Origin: Reyranella sp.
Lineage (GTDB): Bacteria > Pseudomonadota > Alphaproteobacteria > Reyranellales > Reyranellaceae
Direction: 5' to 3'
DNA: 48,286 nt
NCBI GenBank assembly: GCA_021732285.1
Contig: JAKFVH010000223.1
Span: 1 to 48,286, forward strand
Part shown: positions 37,991 through 46,441 of the stretch, piece after piece
How positions within the stretch are numbered: position 1 is the first letter of the stretch
How the letters are laid out: each line of letters opens with the position of its first letter
Program-made: the position numbers and the translations under genes
Notes under the pieces: model-generated
Seen by the model: only the letters and a program-made list of their open reading frames with translations
The model's database searches: none
What the model was told of the DNA's origin: nothing

Positions 37991-39760
37991 TCACGAGCCC
38001 GGCGTCAAACGCACAAAGCGAATCGGGTCGCTGAACCCCTTCAGCGCCACGCTCTCCTCGCCAGCTTTCAGTCCCGCCAGCAGTGGCTGCACGGCAGGAT
38101 CGTCGGCAACGGCGCGGCTGAGCACGATATCGCCACCCGCGCTCTGGCCCTGCAGGCGGGCTGCCATGTTCACGGTCGAGCCGAAATAGTCGAGCCTGTC
38201 GTTCATGGTGACGACCACGCTGGGGCCGGCATGGACGCCGAGCTTCAGCACCAGGTCGTGGTCGACGATCCTCGCCTGCATCGCCAGCGCCGCCTTCACC
38301 GCATGCGCAGGATCGCCGAACGAGGCCATCACGGCATCGCCGATGGTCTTGACCACGGCGCCGTCGTGGTCGCGCACGATCGAGGCGAGCAGCGCGAAAT
38401 GCTCGCGCACGATGTTGAAGGCGGCGGCATCGCCCACGCGCTCGTAGAGCGCCGTCGAGCCCTGCAGGTCGGAGAACAGCAGCGCCACCTGGCTGACGCC
38501 GGCCTCGTCGCCCGGCCGCAGGGTCGCCTCGGCGAAGAGATCGCGGAAGGCCTGTAGCGAGATCACCTCGGGCGCGGTCAGCGCCTCGCGTGTCCAGGTG
38601 CGGTCCTCGATCAGGGCGGCCAGCTCGAATCCCGCGTCATCCACGAAGGCGATCGCGCCGGCCTGACCGGGCGGCAGCGCCTCGACGCCCTTGTCCGTCG
38701 CGCGCACGCCCGGGAACGCACCGCCGAGATGCTCGACATCGACGAAGCTGCCGGGATGCAGCGTGCGCAGGCGATACGAGCCGGCCGGCAGGTCGAGCGC
38801 CACGCTCCTCGTCTCGCCCGGCGCCAACAGGAGCTGCACGACGACATGCGGCGTGGCCATCGGGCCCGAGAGGCAGAAGCCGCCGACGCCCAGCGGGCGC
38901 ACCGCGGGCGCGGGCGCGAAGGAAAGCTCGACGTTCTTCTCGAAGTCGCGGTCGTAGTCGATGTTGCAGGACGGGCAGTGCGCGCCGCGCGGCAGCTCGG
39001 AGAGCGCCGAGGCCGTGAGCTTGGCGCCACGGCAGTTGGTGCACAGCAGGTCCCACTTCATGGTCAAAAGGCCCGCGCGCGTGCCGGAGAGACACGCCTC
39101 GATGGCGGCGCGCTGCGGCACGTCCAGATCGTGCGCCAGCTTCTTGGGTTTGAGATGGACGAGATCGGCCGCCATGCCGGTCAGCACGACGTCAGCGAGC
39201 TTGGCGCCGAGGCCGTTGCCGTAGGGGCTGCGATCGATCTCGGCGGCGAGCGCCGCAGCCCGTTCGCGCGCTCCCTCCGGCAGTTCGGGCGGCGCGATGT
39301 CGAACCAGGTCGTGCGCTCCCCCTTGGCGAAGGCGACGGCTTCGAGGATGCGCTTTTCGACCACGCCGCCGGCCTGCTTGGCCAGCCGCGCGCCGAACAG
39401 CCGGCCGGTCAACGTCAGCGGCTCGTACTCCAGGGCATAGCTCACCTTGCTGCCGCCCTTGCCGTCGGGCTCGAGGTCGAACACCGGCCCGAAGCGGCGG
39501 AACGGGCCCTTGGTGAACTCGCGGGCCTGGCGGAAATGCCGGCCCTCGATCCACTCGTAGGGCTTCTCCTCCCATTCCAGCGCGAAGCCCGCGGCTTTAC
39601 CCCGGCCGCGCCGCAGCACCGTGCCGTTGGGCTGCGGCGTCTCCTCCAGCACGTAGGGCGGCAGGCCCATCGCCTCGTTGAAGCGGTTGGTGTCGGCCAG
39701 CACCGGCCACAGTTCGCCAGGCGGCAGGTCGAAGGTCCATGTCCAGGTGGCGCGGGGCAT
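37991..39760 (-). CDS. Class III adenylate/guanylate cyclase with SRPBCC-like and zinc-ribbon domains
   Basis: A 589-residue protein with four parts: an N-terminal SRPBCC/START-like domain (MPRATWTWTFDLPPGELWPV, about 1-150); a helical stretch; a zinc-ribbon-like CTNC...CPSC (about 240-270) plus a beta-rich DUF5939-like domain (about 280-390); and a C-terminal class III cyclase domain (about 415-575). Cyclase motifs are LFSDLQGSTALYERVGD with a metal aspartate, KTIGDAVMASFGD, GVHAGPSVVVTMNDRLDYFG and STVNMAARLQ. There is no transmembrane helix, so it should be cytosolic. Which nucleotide it makes, and what the START-like domain binds, is unknown. ATG 39760 is the only good start. Confidence 0.85.
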   Translation of the reverse strand: MPRATWTWTFDLPPGELWPVLADTNRFNEAMGLPPYVLEETPQPNGTVLRRGRGKAAGFALEWEEKPYEWIEGRHFRQAREFTKGPFRRFGPVFDLEPDGKGGSKVSYALEYEPLTLTGRLFGARLAKQAGGVVEKRILEAVAFAKGERTTWFDIAPPELPEGARERAAALAAEIDRSPYGNGLGAKLADVVLTGMAADLVHLKPKKLAHDLDVPQRAAIEACLSGTRAGLLTMKWDLLCTNCRGAKLTASALSELPRGAHCPSCNIDYDRDFEKNVELSFAPAPAVRPLGVGGFCLSGPMATPHVVVQLLLAPGETRSVALDLPAGSYRLRTLHPGSFVDVEHLGGAFPGVRATDKGVEALPPGQAGAIAFVDDAGFELAALIEDRTWTREALTAPEVISLQAFRDLFAEATLRPGDEAGVSQVALLFSDLQGSTALYERVGDAAAFNIVREHFALLASIVRDHDGAVVKTIGDAVMASFGDPAHAVKAALAMQARIVDHDLVLKLGVHAGPSVVVTMNDRLDYFGSTVNMAARLQGQSAGGDIVLSRAVADDPAVQPLLAGLKAGEESVALKGFSDPIRFVRLTPGS

Positions 39761-39963
39761 GAGAGGGATACTGTAGCACCGGCCGGGCGGATGCTTCGCG
39801 GGGGATCACAGGGTGGTGAAGAGCCTCAAGCTCGAGGAGCGCCGAACTCTTGGCTCCAACCTGCAGCAACGTGGTTTACATATGGTCGTTTTCACATCTG
39901 GTTACTCTCGCGTAGGATGCACCATGGGCACGCGCAGCTCTGACTATTGAGAGGGAACCGACC

Positions 39964-41325
39964 ATGGTTCTCAGTAGACCGACCAAGCCGGACAAGCGTT
40001 CGATTGTAATGATCGAATGGTCTCGATACGTCACACCAACCCATCAAAAGCGCGATGAATTTCTATGGCATCAGATTGTTATGTCGCTGCTTTATGACGA
40101 GGTGCTCGCTCAGGATCAGACGATTTTATGCAGCAAGGACATGGCAGATTGGTTTGGCAATCGCAGCGACTTTGGACTGCTTGAAGAACTTTTCGAGTGT
40201 GGCGGGTTAGTCATGCTGAAAAGGCCCTCAGCAAGATATCCGGCAGAGCTGAGAGATAAGTTATCAACTCATCCCATTGCCGCGCGCATAGAGCAGCTTG
40301 AGAAATTCAGCGCACATAACGACGGGAGCGAAGTGATCTTCAGTCCGGCACAGAGGCAATTTCACAATCTCCTTGAGAACTTTATTCGGGAACCACGTCG
40401 AAACTATGCTCATCGGGAAGCCGGAGTGCTGACTAACAGGTCAAATCTGATGGGCGATTTTTCTCAGCTTCTTCAGGAAGTGCTCACCGACAAACGGTAC
40501 GAAAAGTGGTTGAAGTCAGAGTTTCAGCGTATCACCCCTGCAATCGCGCAGGACTTCGTCCGATTTGCCGAAGAACCTGAACGCGCCATAGCACGGGTCT
40601 ACAGTCATCGGCAGACCAGCCCGAGGGTCACACCATTGTCGGACAAGCCACAATTCAGTACGGCACTGGCTGTGCAGGTGGCAAGCACTTACCCTAACGA
40701 TGCTGCTACGGCGTTGCAGTCTCTTGTGGAGACCGTGTTCGCTCGACCGTTTTGCCAAGAAGAGAATGCTGACGGACGGTACGGACGATTGCTGCGAAGT
40801 CTTCCAACTGACATCGAACTGGAGAACGCAGGCGAGTCCATTAGCCTCGTGCACATAGAACCCAGTGTCCTTCGGTTGCCCACACTTCGTCCTGGCTATA
40901 GCAAGATAATCAACGCGGTTCGCGAAGGGAAAAGCGGTCGAAACCTTAGAATGGCCATGGGCCTTTTCGGCGCAGACCCAATCTTCAGTTCTGTGACGAA
41001 GGCATGGAACGACGTTGCCGACGATCTTGCCAGTTTGATGAATTCATCAGAGACAAGAACGATTGAGCTACACACCGTCGCGCTAAGGTACGGCAAGTCA
41101 ATGCTAGTAGGCGTAGCTGTAGGTGACTTGGTTGCTCGCGCCTTTCACGGCCCACATATGGCCTTTCCCGGCCTTGAGGCGACCATAGGAGGCCTTGCGG
41201 TTCCCCTATTCGAGGCCGCACTTGATCACCTTTGGAATACGACCAAGATAGGTCTGAGGCGTCAGCGTGATGCGGAAGCCTTCAAAAGCGCAGTTGCATT
41301 TTCTTGTATTCCATCAAGCAAGTAG
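39964..41325 (+). CDS. Large hypothetical protein, low G+C orphan
   Basis: A 453-residue protein beginning MVLSRPTKPDKRSIVMIEWS with no motif I recognise. It has several charged segments (RDEFLWHQIVMSLLYDEVLA, LLQEVLTDKRYEKWLKSEFQ) and near the C-terminus a mildly hydrophobic stretch (SMLVGVAVGDLVARAF ... FPGLEATIGGLAVPLFEAAL) that could be membrane-contacting or buried. GAGAGGGAACC precedes the ATG. Sampled lines are roughly half G+C, well below the flanks, and codon use is A/T-tolerant at third positions: a transferred gene. It stands alone between the cyclase and monooxygenase genes. Proteins of this sort are found in accessory or defence loci, but no partner is visible. Confidence 0.65.
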   Translation: MVLSRPTKPDKRSIVMIEWSRYVTPTHQKRDEFLWHQIVMSLLYDEVLAQDQTILCSKDMADWFGNRSDFGLLEELFECGGLVMLKRPSARYPAELRDKLSTHPIAARIEQLEKFSAHNDGSEVIFSPAQRQFHNLLENFIREPRRNYAHREAGVLTNRSNLMGDFSQLLQEVLTDKRYEKWLKSEFQRITPAIAQDFVRFAEEPERAIARVYSHRQTSPRVTPLSDKPQFSTALAVQVASTYPNDAATALQSLVETVFARPFCQEENADGRYGRLLRSLPTDIELENAGESISLVHIEPSVLRLPTLRPGYSKIINAVREGKSGRNLRMAMGLFGADPIFSSVTKAWNDVADDLASLMNSSETRTIELHTVALRYGKSMLVGVAVGDLVARAFHGPHMAFPGLEATIGGLAVPLFEAALDHLWNTTKIGLRRQRDAEAFKSAVAFSCIPSSK

Positions 41326-41461
41326 CTAGCGCGACCTTCTTCGCGATGCCGGAGTCGCCACTGGAGCCATGGAGCCGATGCCAAATTCGCATCGCGGCCC
41401 CGAGATGACAGCGTAGATCCTCCCCTGCTTGCCGACCGGTTTTCATGCCAGACTACCCGCC

Positions 41462-43120
41462 ATGAAGCAGCACCACGAAGCCATCATCGTCGGCGCGGGC
41501 GTCGCCGGCATCTACCAGATCAAGCGCCTGCTCGACCTCGGCATCGAGGCCACCGTGCTCGAGGCCGGGGGCGATCTCGGCGGCACCTGGTACTGGAACC
41601 GCTATCCCGGGGCGCGCTTCGATTCGGAGAGCTGGACCTACGGCTACTCCTTCTCGCGCGAGCTTCTGGACGAATGGCACTGGAAGGAGCACTTCTCCGG
41701 CCAGCCCGAGAACCTGCGCTATCTCAACCGCGTCGCCGACAAGTTCGGCCTGCGCAAGCACATGCAGTTCAATTGCCGGGTCGATCGCGCGCACTACGAC
41801 GAGGCCGAGAACCTGTGGCACGTCAGCGTCTCCGACGGCCGCGAGCTCACCTGCCGATTTCTGATATTGACCCTGGGGCTGCTGTCGATGCCGACCCTGC
41901 CCAAGCTCGAGGGCATGGGGAGCTTCAAGGGCCGCTCGTTCCATACCTTCCACTGGCCGCACGAGCCGGTCGACATGGCGGGCAAGCGCGTCGCCGTGAT
42001 CGGCACGGGCGCCACCGGCATCCAGGTGATCGGCGAGATCGCCGACAAGGTGGGCGAGCTCACGGTGTTCCAGCGGCGGCCGAACTGGAGCTGCCCGCTC
42101 AACAACGGGCCGATCTCCGAAGGCGAGATGGCCGCTATCCGCCGCCGCTACGACGAGATCTTCGACGCCTGCTCGCGCTCGCCGGGCGGCTTCGTGCACG
42201 AGCCCGACCGCCGCGGCTTCTACGAGGTGAGCCGCGAGGAGCGGCTGGCGCTGTGGGACAAGCTCTATGACGGGCCGGGCTTCGGCATCTGGCTGGCCAA
42301 CTTCCGCGAGATCTTCACCGACGAGAAGGCCAACGCCGAGTTCTCAGAATACATCGCCGACCGCATCCGCCGGCGCGTAAAAGACCCCAAGCTCGCCGAG
42401 AAGCTGATCCCGCGCGACCACGGCTTCGGCGTGCAGCGCGTGCCGATGGAGACCAACTACTTCGAGGCCTTCAACCGGCCCAACGTCAGCCTGGTCGACA
42501 TCAGCGAGACGCCGCTGGTGCGCGTCACCGAGAAGGGCTTGGCGACGACGGAGCGCGACTACGAGTTCGACATCATCGTCTACGCCACGGGCTTCGACGC
42601 CATCACCGGCGCCTTCGACAAGATGGACATCCAGGGCGCCGGCGGCGTGAAGCTGGCCGACAAGTGGCGCACCTCGATCTCGACCTACCTCGGCATGATG
42701 ATCCACGGCTTCCCCAACATGCTGATGCCGGCGGGCCCGCAAAGCGGCTCGGCCTCGACCAACTATCCGCGCGGCATCGAGACCGGCGTCAACTGGTGCA
42801 CCGACCTGCTCGAGTACATGCAGGCCAAGGGTTTTAGCAAGGCCGAGGCGACCGAGCCGGCCGAGCAGCGCTGGACCAAGCACGTCGTCGACATGTACGC
42901 CATGATGTTGATGCGCAAGGCCAAGTCGTGGTTCACCGGCTACAATTCCAATGTGCCGGGCCATGAGCAGGGCACCATCCGCTACCTCGTCTACAACGGC
43001 GGCGCACCCAAGTACGTGAACACGATCAACAAGGTGGCGGCCAACGGCTACGAAGGCGTCGTCCTGAGCGCCGATCGCGGGCCGGCGCCGGCCGCCGGCC
43101 AGCCAGCCGCCGTGGCCTGA
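41462..43120 (+). CDS. Baeyer-Villiger-type flavin monooxygenase
   Basis: A 552-residue flavoprotein with the FAD Rossmann motif VGAGVAGIYQ near residue 10, the Baeyer-Villiger fingerprint FKGRSFHTFHWP at about 155-166, and a second Rossmann motif GTGATGIQ for NADPH. It carries ETNYFEAFNRPNVSLVDI and VYATGFDAITGAF, as in cyclohexanone or phenylacetone monooxygenase-like enzymes. It would insert one oxygen into a ketone to form an ester, or act as an N- or S-oxygenase. ATG 41462 is close to the family start; the longer upstream start is unlikely. It is the first of a run with RidA and a BT1-family transporter. Confidence 0.92.
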   Translation: MKQHHEAIIVGAGVAGIYQIKRLLDLGIEATVLEAGGDLGGTWYWNRYPGARFDSESWTYGYSFSRELLDEWHWKEHFSGQPENLRYLNRVADKFGLRKHMQFNCRVDRAHYDEAENLWHVSVSDGRELTCRFLILTLGLLSMPTLPKLEGMGSFKGRSFHTFHWPHEPVDMAGKRVAVIGTGATGIQVIGEIADKVGELTVFQRRPNWSCPLNNGPISEGEMAAIRRRYDEIFDACSRSPGGFVHEPDRRGFYEVSREERLALWDKLYDGPGFGIWLANFREIFTDEKANAEFSEYIADRIRRRVKDPKLAEKLIPRDHGFGVQRVPMETNYFEAFNRPNVSLVDISETPLVRVTEKGLATTERDYEFDIIVYATGFDAITGAFDKMDIQGAGGVKLADKWRTSISTYLGMMIHGFPNMLMPAGPQSGSASTNYPRGIETGVNWCTDLLEYMQAKGFSKAEATEPAEQRWTKHVVDMYAMMLMRKAKSWFTGYNSNVPGHEQGTIRYLVYNGGAPKYVNTINKVAANGYEGVVLSADRGPAPAAGQPAAVA

Positions 43121-43135
43121 GAGGAGCTTTATGAC

Positions 43136-43549
43136 ATGAGCGACATTGCCTATACGCCGGTCCTGCCCCAGGGTTGGACGCGCCCGCGCGGCTTCTCGCA
43201 TGCCGTGGTCGCCAAGGGCACCAAGAGCGTGCGCATCGCGGGGCAGATCGGTCGCGAGCCCGGACAGTCGCACATCCCGCCGGGCACGGACGCCGGCGCG
43301 CAGTGGCGCGTGGCCCTTTCCAATGTCGTCACCGTGCTGAAGGCGGCGGGCGGCGAACCGCAGCACCTGGTGGCGCTGCGCGCCTACGTGACGGACATCG
43401 CGGAGTTCAACGCCGCGGGCGCCGCCATCGGCGCGGCGTGGGGCACCACGCTCGGCAAGCATTTCCCGGCCATGACCCTGGTCCAGGTTTCGGCCCTGAT
43501 CGATCCGCAGGCCAAGGTCGAGATCGAGGGCGAAGCGATACTGCCCTGA
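43136..43549 (+). CDS. RidA (YjgF/UK114) family protein
   Basis: A 137-residue RidA-superfamily protein with GFSHAVVAKGTKSVRIAGQI, the middle LSNVVTVLKAAGGEPQHLVA and the C-terminal PAMTLVQVSALIDPQAKVEI, where the family usually has P-A-R-T/x-x-V-x-V. The arginine that binds the carboxylate in deaminating RidA proteins (PxRTxV) is methionine here (PAMTLV), so it is probably not a classical 2-aminoacrylate deaminase. GAGGAGC precedes the ATG, 15 nt after the monooxygenase stop, so it is likely co-transcribed. Possible job: handling a reactive intermediate of the same pathway. Confidence 0.85.
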   Translation: MSDIAYTPVLPQGWTRPRGFSHAVVAKGTKSVRIAGQIGREPGQSHIPPGTDAGAQWRVALSNVVTVLKAAGGEPQHLVALRAYVTDIAEFNAAGAAIGAAWGTTLGKHFPAMTLVQVSALIDPQAKVEIEGEAILP

Positions 43550-44796
43550 GCCTCGACGCGCCCACGCGGACGGCGGAGGAAGACCGGCAGATCGGCCGGC
43601 TGATGCTCTTCTTCGCCATCGTCTATCTCGTCGAGGGCATCGGCCAGGCGCGCGTCGGCATCATCTACCAGCCGCTGACCCACTATCTGAAGGACACCGG
43701 CTGGACGGCGCTGCAGGTCACCGCCTACTTCGCGGTCCTCAACTTCCCGTGGGTCATAAAGCCGGTCTTCGGCCTGGTCTCCGATTTCGTCCCGCTGTTC
43801 GGCTATCGCCGCAAGAGCTACCTGATCATCGCCAGTGTCTGCGCGGTCGGCGCCTACGCCGTCATCGCCCGCCACGCCGACCCCGTCGCCTTCGCCCTGC
43901 CCCTGCTGCTCACCGCCTACGCCATGGCCACCGCCAGCACCCTGTGCGGCGCGCTGCTGGCCGAGAACGGCCAGGCCTTCCGGCTCAGCAGCAGCTTCGT
44001 CAGCCAGCAGTGGCTGTGGTTCTACATCGCCATCATGGCCTGCTCGTTCGCAGGCGGTGCGCTGGTCGAGGCCCTGCCCGCGCTGAGCGCCCTGCAGGTG
44101 GCGGCCGCCATCGCCGCCATGGCGCCCATCGCCGTGGTGCTGGCCTCGCTGTTCCTGCTCGACGAGAAGAAGGTGGGCGCGAGCGGGCTCGAGCTGCGGC
44201 GCACCTTCCAGAGCCTGGTGGCGGCGGCGACCTCGGCAAAACTCTACCTCGTCGCCCTCTTCCTCTTTCTCTACGCCTTCGCGCCGGGCTTCGGTACGCC
44301 GCTCTACTACTTCATGACCGACGAGCTAAAGTTCTCGCAGAGCTACATCGGCATTTTGGGCGCGATCGCCTCAGCCGGCTGGATCGCCGGCGCTCTGGTG
44401 CATCGCTTCCTGTTGCGCGGCATGAGCTCGAAGGCGCTGCTCTATCTCAGCATCGTGTTGGGAACCCTGTCGGCCGCCTCGTTCCTGCTGCTGGCCGATC
44501 CGGTCACCGCGGCGATCGTGAACTTCGCCAACGGCGTCGCCATGATGATCGCCACCATCGCCTCGCTGACGCTGGCCGCCGACTACTGTCCCAAGCGCGC
44601 CGAGGGCTTCGCGTTCGCAGGCCTCATGTCGATCATGAATCTCGCGGAAATCTGCTCCAACACCGTCGGCGCCTGGCTCTACGACCACGTGTTCGATGGC
44701 CGGCTGGGGCCGCTGATCATCGTCGCGGCCGCCTCGACGGCATTCGCGCTGGTCCTGGTTCCCCTGCTGCGCCTCGACAGCAGCGTCAATCGTTAG
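43546..44796 (+). CDS. BT1/folate-biopterin-type MFS transporter
   Basis: A transporter of about 416 residues with twelve hydrophobic segments. The segment WVIKPVFGLVSDFVPLFGYR then RKSYLIIASV is the hallmark of the folate-biopterin (BT1) branch of the major facilitator superfamily. The start is unusual: a CTG at 43546 overlaps the RidA stop by 3 nt (CTGA), behind GGGCGAAGCG; the first ATG at 43603 (MLFFAIVYLVEGIGQ) would trim the tail before TM1 and has a poorly placed GAGGAAG. Either way it is the third gene of the run. Substrate unknown. Its 3' end overlaps the convergent gene by 11 nt. Confidence 0.8.
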   Translation: MSLDAPTRTAEEDRQIGRLMLFFAIVYLVEGIGQARVGIIYQPLTHYLKDTGWTALQVTAYFAVLNFPWVIKPVFGLVSDFVPLFGYRRKSYLIIASVCAVGAYAVIARHADPVAFALPLLLTAYAMATASTLCGALLAENGQAFRLSSSFVSQQWLWFYIAIMACSFAGGALVEALPALSALQVAAAIAAMAPIAVVLASLFLLDEKKVGASGLELRRTFQSLVAAATSAKLYLVALFLFLYAFAPGFGTPLYYFMTDELKFSQSYIGILGAIASAGWIAGALVHRFLLRGMSSKALLYLSIVLGTLSAASFLLLADPVTAAIVNFANGVAMMIATIASLTLAADYCPKRAEGFAFAGLMSIMNLAEICSNTVGAWLYDHVFDGRLGPLIIVAAASTAFALVLVPLLRLDSSVNR

Positions 44797-45325
44797 GCTT
44801 CGACAGTTCCAGGTACTGGTTGCCCAACCTGAGCTGCAGCGTGCTGCCGATGGCGCGGCCCCGGATCGCCATCTCCGTCTTGAGGCAGGTCGAGCTGAAC
44901 ATCAGCGCCAGGCCGGTGACGTTGCCCGTCGCCGAGACCTTGAGCGTGATCGGCGCAACACCGCACTCGCGCTGGCTCTGCGTGCCCGAGCCGACGCCGT
45001 TGCTCACCTTGAGCTTGATGGTGACGACGCGGGCGTCCGCCCTCGTGGTCACCATGCCGACATAGTGACCGTCATAGGCGCCGATCGGCCCGGCGTTGTC
45101 GTGGTTCGCCGGCTCGTCGTCGACCTCATCGGTTGGCCGCCAGCCCTCCAGGGCCGCTTCGGCGCGCCGTTCAAGCTGTGCCGGGTCGACGACTTCAGCC
45201 GGCGCGTGCCAGCCGGCCGCCGCAGGCGACGGCCGTGACGTCACGACAAGATAGAGTCCGCCCAAGAGCAGCGCGATGCAGGCGATCGAGCCAGCCCGCA
45301 GCGCGCCTCGTTCGTCTCGGACCAT
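44786..45325 (-). CDS. Membrane-anchored protein of unknown function
   Basis: A 179-residue protein with an N-terminal signal-anchor helix (AGSIACIALLLGGLYLVVTS), a flexible acidic linker and a C-terminal beta-rich domain (VGMVTTRADARVVTIKLKVS then GNVTGLALMFSSTCLKTEMA). Two cysteines in the domain (ECGVAPI and SSTCLK) could form a disulfide outside the cytoplasm. GGAGGCGC-type sequence lies just before the ATG at 45325. Its stop overlaps the end of the convergent BT1-family gene. No family is recognised. Confidence 0.6.
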   Translation of the reverse strand: MVRDERGALRAGSIACIALLLGGLYLVVTSRPSPAAAGWHAPAEVVDPAQLERRAEAALEGWRPTDEVDDEPANHDNAGPIGAYDGHYVGMVTTRADARVVTIKLKVSNGVGSGTQSQRECGVAPITLKVSATGNVTGLALMFSSTCLKTEMAIRGRAIGSTLQLRLGNQYLELSKPND

Positions 45326-45369
45326 GGAGCGCCTCCTGGTCGAATCGAGGCCTCCATCTTGTGGCGCTC

Positions 45370-45414
45370 AGCCCCCGGCTCCTGTGGGATTCCCCACACT
45401 CGGGGGCTCTTTTC
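45370..45414. terminator. Strong two-part hairpin with T-tract
   Basis: AGCCCCCG (45370-45377) pairs with CGGGGGCT (45401-45408), enclosing a second stem TGTGGG / CCCACA around ATTC, and TCTTTTC follows on the plus strand. It sits between the stop of the Bug gene (45420) and the start of the gene at 45325, so it is likely to end leftward transcripts; the T-tract is on the plus side, so both directions are possible. Confidence 0.7.
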
Positions 45415-45419
45415 GGACC

Positions 45420-46385
45420 CTACTCAAGTCGGATCCCGGCGTCGGCGATGACCTTCTTCCAGACCTCGGTCTCGCGGGCGATGTGGGCCGCCGCCTCGGC
45501 CTGCGTGCTGGCGATCGTTTCCATGCCCTGCTGGCCGTAGGCCGCCTGCACCTCCGGCGCCTTGAGCGCCTTGGTCACGATCGCGTTGAGCTGGGCCACG
45601 ATCTCGGTTGGCACCTTGGACGAGACCACGATGGCGTACCAGTTGGTGGCGGCATAGCCCGGGAAGCCCTGCTCGGCGATGGTCGGGATGTCGGGATCGA
45701 ACGGCGAGCGCTTGGCGCCGGTGACGGCGAGCGCGCGGATGCGACCCTCGCGCATCAGCGGCGTGGCGGTGGGCGCACTGGCGATCAGCGACGGCACGTG
45801 CCCCGCCACCAGGTCGTTCATCGCGGGACCGCCGCCGCGGAACGGCACGTGGTTCAGCTTGACGCCACTTCTTGCCTTCAAAAGCTCGCCGGCGAGATGG
45901 CCCGCACCGCCGACGCCCGACGAGCCGTAGTCCATGCCTTCCGGCCGCTTGGCGAGCTCGAGATACTCGGCCAGCGTCTTGGCCGGCACGCTGGGATGGA
46001 CGACCAGCACGTTCGAGAAGTCGACCGCCAGGCACACCGGCGCGATATCGGTGGTTGGATCGTAGCCGACATCCTTCATGGCATAGGGATTGACCGCCAG
46101 CATGCCGACATTGGCGAACAGGATGGAATGCCCGTCGGTCGGCGCGCGCAGCGCCTCGCGGGTCGCGATGTTGCCGCCGGCGCCGGGCTTGTTGTCGACC
46201 AGGGCCGAGTAGCCGCCGCTCTTGGTCAGCTCCGCCCCCAGCACGCGGGCGACGATGTCGCCCCCGCCGCCCGCGGCGAAGCCGACGATCAGCCGCAGCT
46301 GCTTGGACGGAAATGCCTGCGCCCGGCTTACGGCCGGCAACAAGGCGGCCGACGCTGCGGCTCCGATCAACGAACGCCGATGCAT
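45420..46385 (-). CDS. Bug/TctC-family periplasmic binding protein
   Basis: A 321-residue Bug protein. ATG 46385 lies behind CGGAGGAGCG and starts the signal peptide MHRRSLIGAAASAALLPAVS ending near RAQA. The mature part begins FPSKQLRLIVGFAAGGGGDI, then ALVDNKPGAGGNIATREALR, YGSSGVGGAGHLAGELL and VPFRGGGPAMNDL, all typical ligand-loop segments. It may bind a small carboxylate. No TctA/TctB genes are next to it; a fibronectin membrane protein gene lies upstream on the same strand with 56 nt between them. Confidence 0.92.
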   Translation of the reverse strand: MHRRSLIGAAASAALLPAVSRAQAFPSKQLRLIVGFAAGGGGDIVARVLGAELTKSGGYSALVDNKPGAGGNIATREALRAPTDGHSILFANVGMLAVNPYAMKDVGYDPTTDIAPVCLAVDFSNVLVVHPSVPAKTLAEYLELAKRPEGMDYGSSGVGGAGHLAGELLKARSGVKLNHVPFRGGGPAMNDLVAGHVPSLIASAPTATPLMREGRIRALAVTGAKRSPFDPDIPTIAEQGFPGYAATNWYAIVVSSKVPTEIVAQLNAIVTKALKAPEVQAAYGQQGMETIASTQAEAAAHIARETEVWKKVIADAGIRLE

Positions 46386-46441
46386 GAACGCTCCTCCGGA
46401 CTTTTCGCCGGGGATCATGCCATCGCCGGGAGGGGCGGTCT

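Noticed and set aside
39192-39575. Minus-strand out-of-frame peptide inside the cyclase gene
   Set aside because: The cyclase frame holds the family motifs; this is an overlapping frame.
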